DNA of 64,000 nucleotides from the NCBI GenBank assembly GCA_031841125.1, contig CM063111.1, positions 60,449,535-60,513,534 of the forward strand, read 5' to 3'. This DNA is from Acanthococcus lagerstroemiae. Lineage: Eukaryota > Arthropoda > Insecta > Hemiptera > Eriococcidae. A program made the position numbers and the translations under genes. The notes under the pieces are model-generated. The model was not told the DNA's origin and ran no database searches. It was given only the letters and a program-made list of their open reading frames with translations. The stretch's first letter is position 1; each line of letters opens with the position of its first letter. Of the stretch, positions 60,833 to 64,000 are shown piece after piece.

Positions 60833-62174
60833 ATATTCACTATATTGTAAGTAGCAGTGTACCTGTAGAATGTGGCGTGAAGCGACAGTTACACAATTAC
60901 TGCGAGTTTGCGCTAGCGGATGAAGCGTAATGGGTCGTACAGAGGAAGCCATCATTCAAAGTGAAGACGTCATTTATTGCAGACACATCTTATCAACTTT
61001 CATTTGTCTTCATTTTCCTTTTCAGTACTTCTAAACCGTGTCAGGAGTCAGCGACCACCTGATTTTCGGTCACACGGCTTCCATGACAGATTATTTAGAG
61101 TAGTTTATCATTACTTTTAGTGCGATTTATTGCGTCAAAGTATTTTTCTATAATATGCGCTAAAGCTGTACAGGAACATAGATCATAACCACGGCCACAG
61201 GTCTCAAAACGTTGAATAATCGAACCACACATATCACAGCAGCAACCTTTCAGATACTATAGCTGTGTTGTTCCTGAAAACAGGCAATGGAGTGCAGGGC
61301 ATGCTATCTAGCCACCTCAGCTAGTACTGTGATCGCTCTGTTCGCTAGGATGTTGCAGGGGGGGGGGGAAGGCAAAACTTGTTTATTAGTTTCACGAAGC
61401 TGTCATACAGGTGCGAGATGGTCACACAATACCATGAAACCACAGGGCAACACCGTGTTCATTTTAGGGGTGTCAAAACATATAAATATCCATATTCGTT
61501 GCTGATTGTTGGAGGCCACAATAGTAGTGTATATGCCGAGAAAGGATTACCGTCGATATACTCTCGTCAGAGGCATCAAAGGTCCTAGTCATCATTCGAG
61601 AGGCACGAGTTATGGTGGGCAGAGTACCAAAGAAGACGACATTGCTTGATAAACTATATTGGTTCTACTATACTCGCCGGTAGTTACTAGCTATATTGTA
61701 TACAAAGGTATCACAAGAAGGGATGACTACAGCAAGGCGAAAGACATACATATACCTATGAGTTGTGGTATGATATTAACATAACAAGAGTCCAACACTT
61801 CCTCATCAGCTGCTGACCTGGTCCAATCACCATGAGGGTGACGACAAAGGTACCCAGCGTTTGGCTTCAACAGAGGAAAACTGCAACATACAGAGTCAGA
61901 GCTTAGGGACTAAAGTTCTCACAGATTGCGGACGTTTTGCTAGAGCTATCGCAAAGTGATATTTTCCTGAAATACCTATAAGATCAGATTAACACAGAAA
62001 AAACAAACATAGTAACAGAAAATAAATCTTTATGAATTCCATGCTGGAAATGGTCAAATTTCAGTAAGTGAAGCTGTCTTTTCCCAAAGTAAGAAACCAT
62101 GAATTTCTGCTTAACTGTTAACAGACTCTTCTGTTCAGTTTCTTATTCAAATCTTTCTGGAACAAAATGAAAAA

Positions 62175-62430
62175 GAATCCAAATTATTTCAAGGTGACAA
62201 AGCGACCAAAATATTGCTAAATTTAGCAGAGGTAAACACAGGCAATACCTTTATGAAGATATCAGCAGCTTGGTCTTTAGTGCTCAAACGCTCTAACATG
62301 ATGTTCTCAGCCAGTACCTTGAACCTATAATGTAGTGAAAGCACAACTTCCCCTGTTCAAGAAATTTTGCCTAAAGTGATTTTGCGAGGGTAATTACCGT
62401 CGTATTGTCGTCATAACTCATTCAAACTTG
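62175..62430 (-). mobile_element. copia remnant in intron 4 of the second copy
   Basis: Paralogue of the remnant at 7300-7565, with the same order of minus-strand RNase H motifs and additional indels. Its presence in both introns dates it before the gene duplication. Confidence 0.6.
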
Positions 62431-62548
62431 AAAAACTGACACTATAGTGTAGAACCGGTTAAGTCGGTCGTTATGTAATGGGATACCATGTATACACACG
62501 AGTATGTTAAGCCGCTATGTTCATTTTCTCATTCGCCCTGCAATCTCG

Positions 62549-62979
62549 TATAGTGGCTCTGTGGCGTAGCGGTAAGAACTTGGCTCCATAACCCGAAGGC
62601 ACCGGGTTCAATTCCCAACGCCGGCATCGTTATCAGTAATGCAAGAAAGAACTCATCACACATTCTAACACCGCACTCTGATAACGTACACAGAGTCACA
62701 GCCACTTACAGTAGAGGCTTCCGAGAAGTGTGTACTGGGTCGCCAGTATCTGAAAGCTGTAAATGGGTAAGGCGCTACCTACCGGTGCTCGTTGAACTCA
62801 CCGTCATAAACCACGGGGCTCGTGATACGGGTATTCGACAGGAAGATAGCGCAGTCGTTCGACCTTTCACTTCACACGGCTGATCACCGAGTGAAGAAGA
62901 GCCGCAGACTCACATATAATGGGAATTACTCCCCGCAGACGGGCCACTAGGCCCACTCGCAGAAAGGAGACGACGATGG
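62549..62979 (+). mobile_element. tRNA-derived SINE in intron 4 of the second copy (second insertion)
   Basis: A box TGGCGTAGCGG (62562-62572) and B box GGGTTCAATTCCC (62604-62616). A 13-bp duplication, CCCTGCAATCTCG (62536-62548) and CCCTGCAACCTCG (62980-62992), flanks the 431-bp element, and the first gene has the unfilled site (AAGCAACCTCGATC near 7663). There is no poly(A) tail. The tRNA-like head does not form a full acceptor stem. Confidence 0.75.
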
Positions 62980-63555
62980 CCCTGCAACCTCGACCTTAGT
63001 CGCGGGCAGCATCGATCACTGCCTGCGACACGTTCGCATGTCAACGGAAAGAGTAAACATACAAATGACGGCTCATACTCGGGCTTACAGGGCTTTAATG
63101 CAGGGGAAAACTAAGATCACATTAAATGCTGGTTGACTGCATTTAGTTTTCCAATTAGGGTAACTGTGTTGTGGGAGATGTTGCGCTGCAATGCGAAAAA
63201 GTGAACTGGTACCAGTCAGTGTAACATATATCCATGATTTGTACAGGAAATGGCTACGTTCGCAGTGAAGCAGTGGTTGTTCTCTACCTGCAGAAAGCTA
63301 GCGACGCTAAGCGTATTTATGCGACAGTAGTGAATGCTAAAACAAACAACGATGGTGCAAAGGAACAAGGAATTACTTTTCCTTCCGGTGCGGACCAGAA
63401 AAAGCTCATTCAAAAAGTATACGCCGAAGTGAATATAAACCCAACAGATGTAAAGTACTTGGAAGCCCATGGCACAGGTACTAAGGTGAGCGCCTCCGGC
63501 TACTCTGATAAATTATTTCGAATTAGGAAAAGCTAATTTTCATTAAAAAGGCGTA

Positions 63556-64000
63556 GGGGAGGTTGACCCAAAATGACATGAGTTTTACCTTCACCAATTT
63601 TTTAGGCGAACTATTGACATTTGGAAAAAACTAACTAGAGCCGAATAAAGTACAACTCTGTGGCTATCATTACCCCTGAGCCACATATTTTTTGAAATTT
63701 TTGAAATGCTTCAAAATTTGATTTTTAAAATTTTTCTAGTATGTCATCCTAGGTCATACGGTTAATAAGATGACATAGGTGATATTTTATTTTATTTTTT
63801 TCAATTCTAAAAGGCAAGAAAAAGTGAAAGTGAACAAATTTAGGCTTATTTTTTTTTTTTTTAAATCAAAAATTGCTTTATTGTCCTACAAAACAAGGTA
63901 CAAAATTGACTTATGTACATACATATTTCACCATTGGCTTCCTTTTGATGGCATCAATCATAGATTTCATATTTTCTTCCGTCCAAGAACCCTTTTCAAT
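63556..64000 (-). mobile_element. pogo-like element fragment in intron 5 of the second copy (runs off the window)
   Basis: A TA at 63554 is followed by GGGGAGGTTGACCCAAAATG, the style of a pogo/Tigger end. At the window edge the minus strand encodes EKGSWTEENMKSMIDAIKRK, like the start of a pogo psq helix-turn-helix. The first gene's intron 5 lacks this sequence. Only about 300 bp separate the end from the N-terminal coding part, so the element is probably internally deleted. Confidence 0.4.

Larger units (their letters stand above)
56865..63485 (+). pseudogene. FASN-like: Second tandem FAS-like gene, 5' part (exon 3 mostly deleted)
   Basis: Recognisable exons: 1 (56865-56997), 2 (57103-57255), a 31-nt remnant of 3 (57478-57508), 4 (60134-60334) and 5 (63247-63485); the rest lies beyond the window. 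They encode the KS domain: [29 protein letters not shown] with the active cysteine, and EAHGTGT with the first histidine. The intact exons have the same lengths and phases as in the first gene. Exon 3 has lost its acceptor and about 143 of 174 nt, fused to intron 2 sequence. Because exons 2, 3 and 4 share phase, skipping exon 3 keeps the frame but removes 58 residues of the KS core. The exon 2 acceptor is AAG instead of CAG. Most likely decaying; a spliced variant or assembly error is possible. Confidence 0.6.

Noticed and set aside
62549..62640. Functional tRNA genes at the polymerase III box pairs (also 16180, 23490, 60376)
   Set aside because: The A and B boxes are good, but acceptor stems do not pair and the segments continue into longer bodies with target duplications, so they are SINE heads.

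Overview
This is a piece of an animal nuclear genome, almost certainly an arthropod and probably an insect. The evidence is a 33-exon gene with GT-AG introns, an AT-rich background, and a dense load of arthropod-type transposable elements (mariner, pogo/Tigger, hAT-like MITEs, BEL/Pao, copia, jockey-, R1- and RTE-like LINEs, tRNA-derived SINEs). The order cannot be named from the sequence.

Left third (2150-25288, + strand): one complete animal-type multifunctional fatty acid synthase-like megasynthase. All 33 exons join in phase into 6315 nt (2104 residues plus stop). Domain order is KS, malonyl/acetyltransferase, DH, pseudo-methyltransferase, ER, KR, ACP. The protein stops about 53 residues after the ACP serine, so the C-terminal thioesterase of normal animal FAS is missing. 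Two dehydratase motifs are also altered, while KS, MAT, KR and ACP catalytic residues are kept. The gene therefore looks like an intact but specialised FAS paralogue, possibly a FAS-like polyketide synthase. Its introns hold a TIR transposon (intron 1), a hairpin MITE and a copia remnant (intron 4), other MITEs, two copies of a mariner-derived fold-back element in opposite orientations, and tRNA-derived SINEs.

Middle (25289-56800): about 31 kb with no recognisable host gene. It holds remnants of retrotransposons (BEL/Pao, two R1-like LINE 3' ends, two jockey-like and three RTE-like fragments) and several inverted-repeat DNA elements. It also holds one structurally intact 2.9 kb pogo/Tigger transposon with perfect 24-bp TIRs, TA target duplication and an intact two-exon 690-residue transposase. 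That transposon sits inside an older LINE.

Right part (53770-64000): a second, tandem, same-strand copy of the 5' end of the FAS-like gene. It includes paralogous upstream sequence, exons 1, 2, 4 and 5, and continues past the window edge. Most of exon 3 (KS core) has been deleted, and two single-base losses put the upstream start out of frame. It is either a decaying copy or one that needs exon skipping. Comparing paralogous introns gives natural empty sites that define several transposon insertions to the base.
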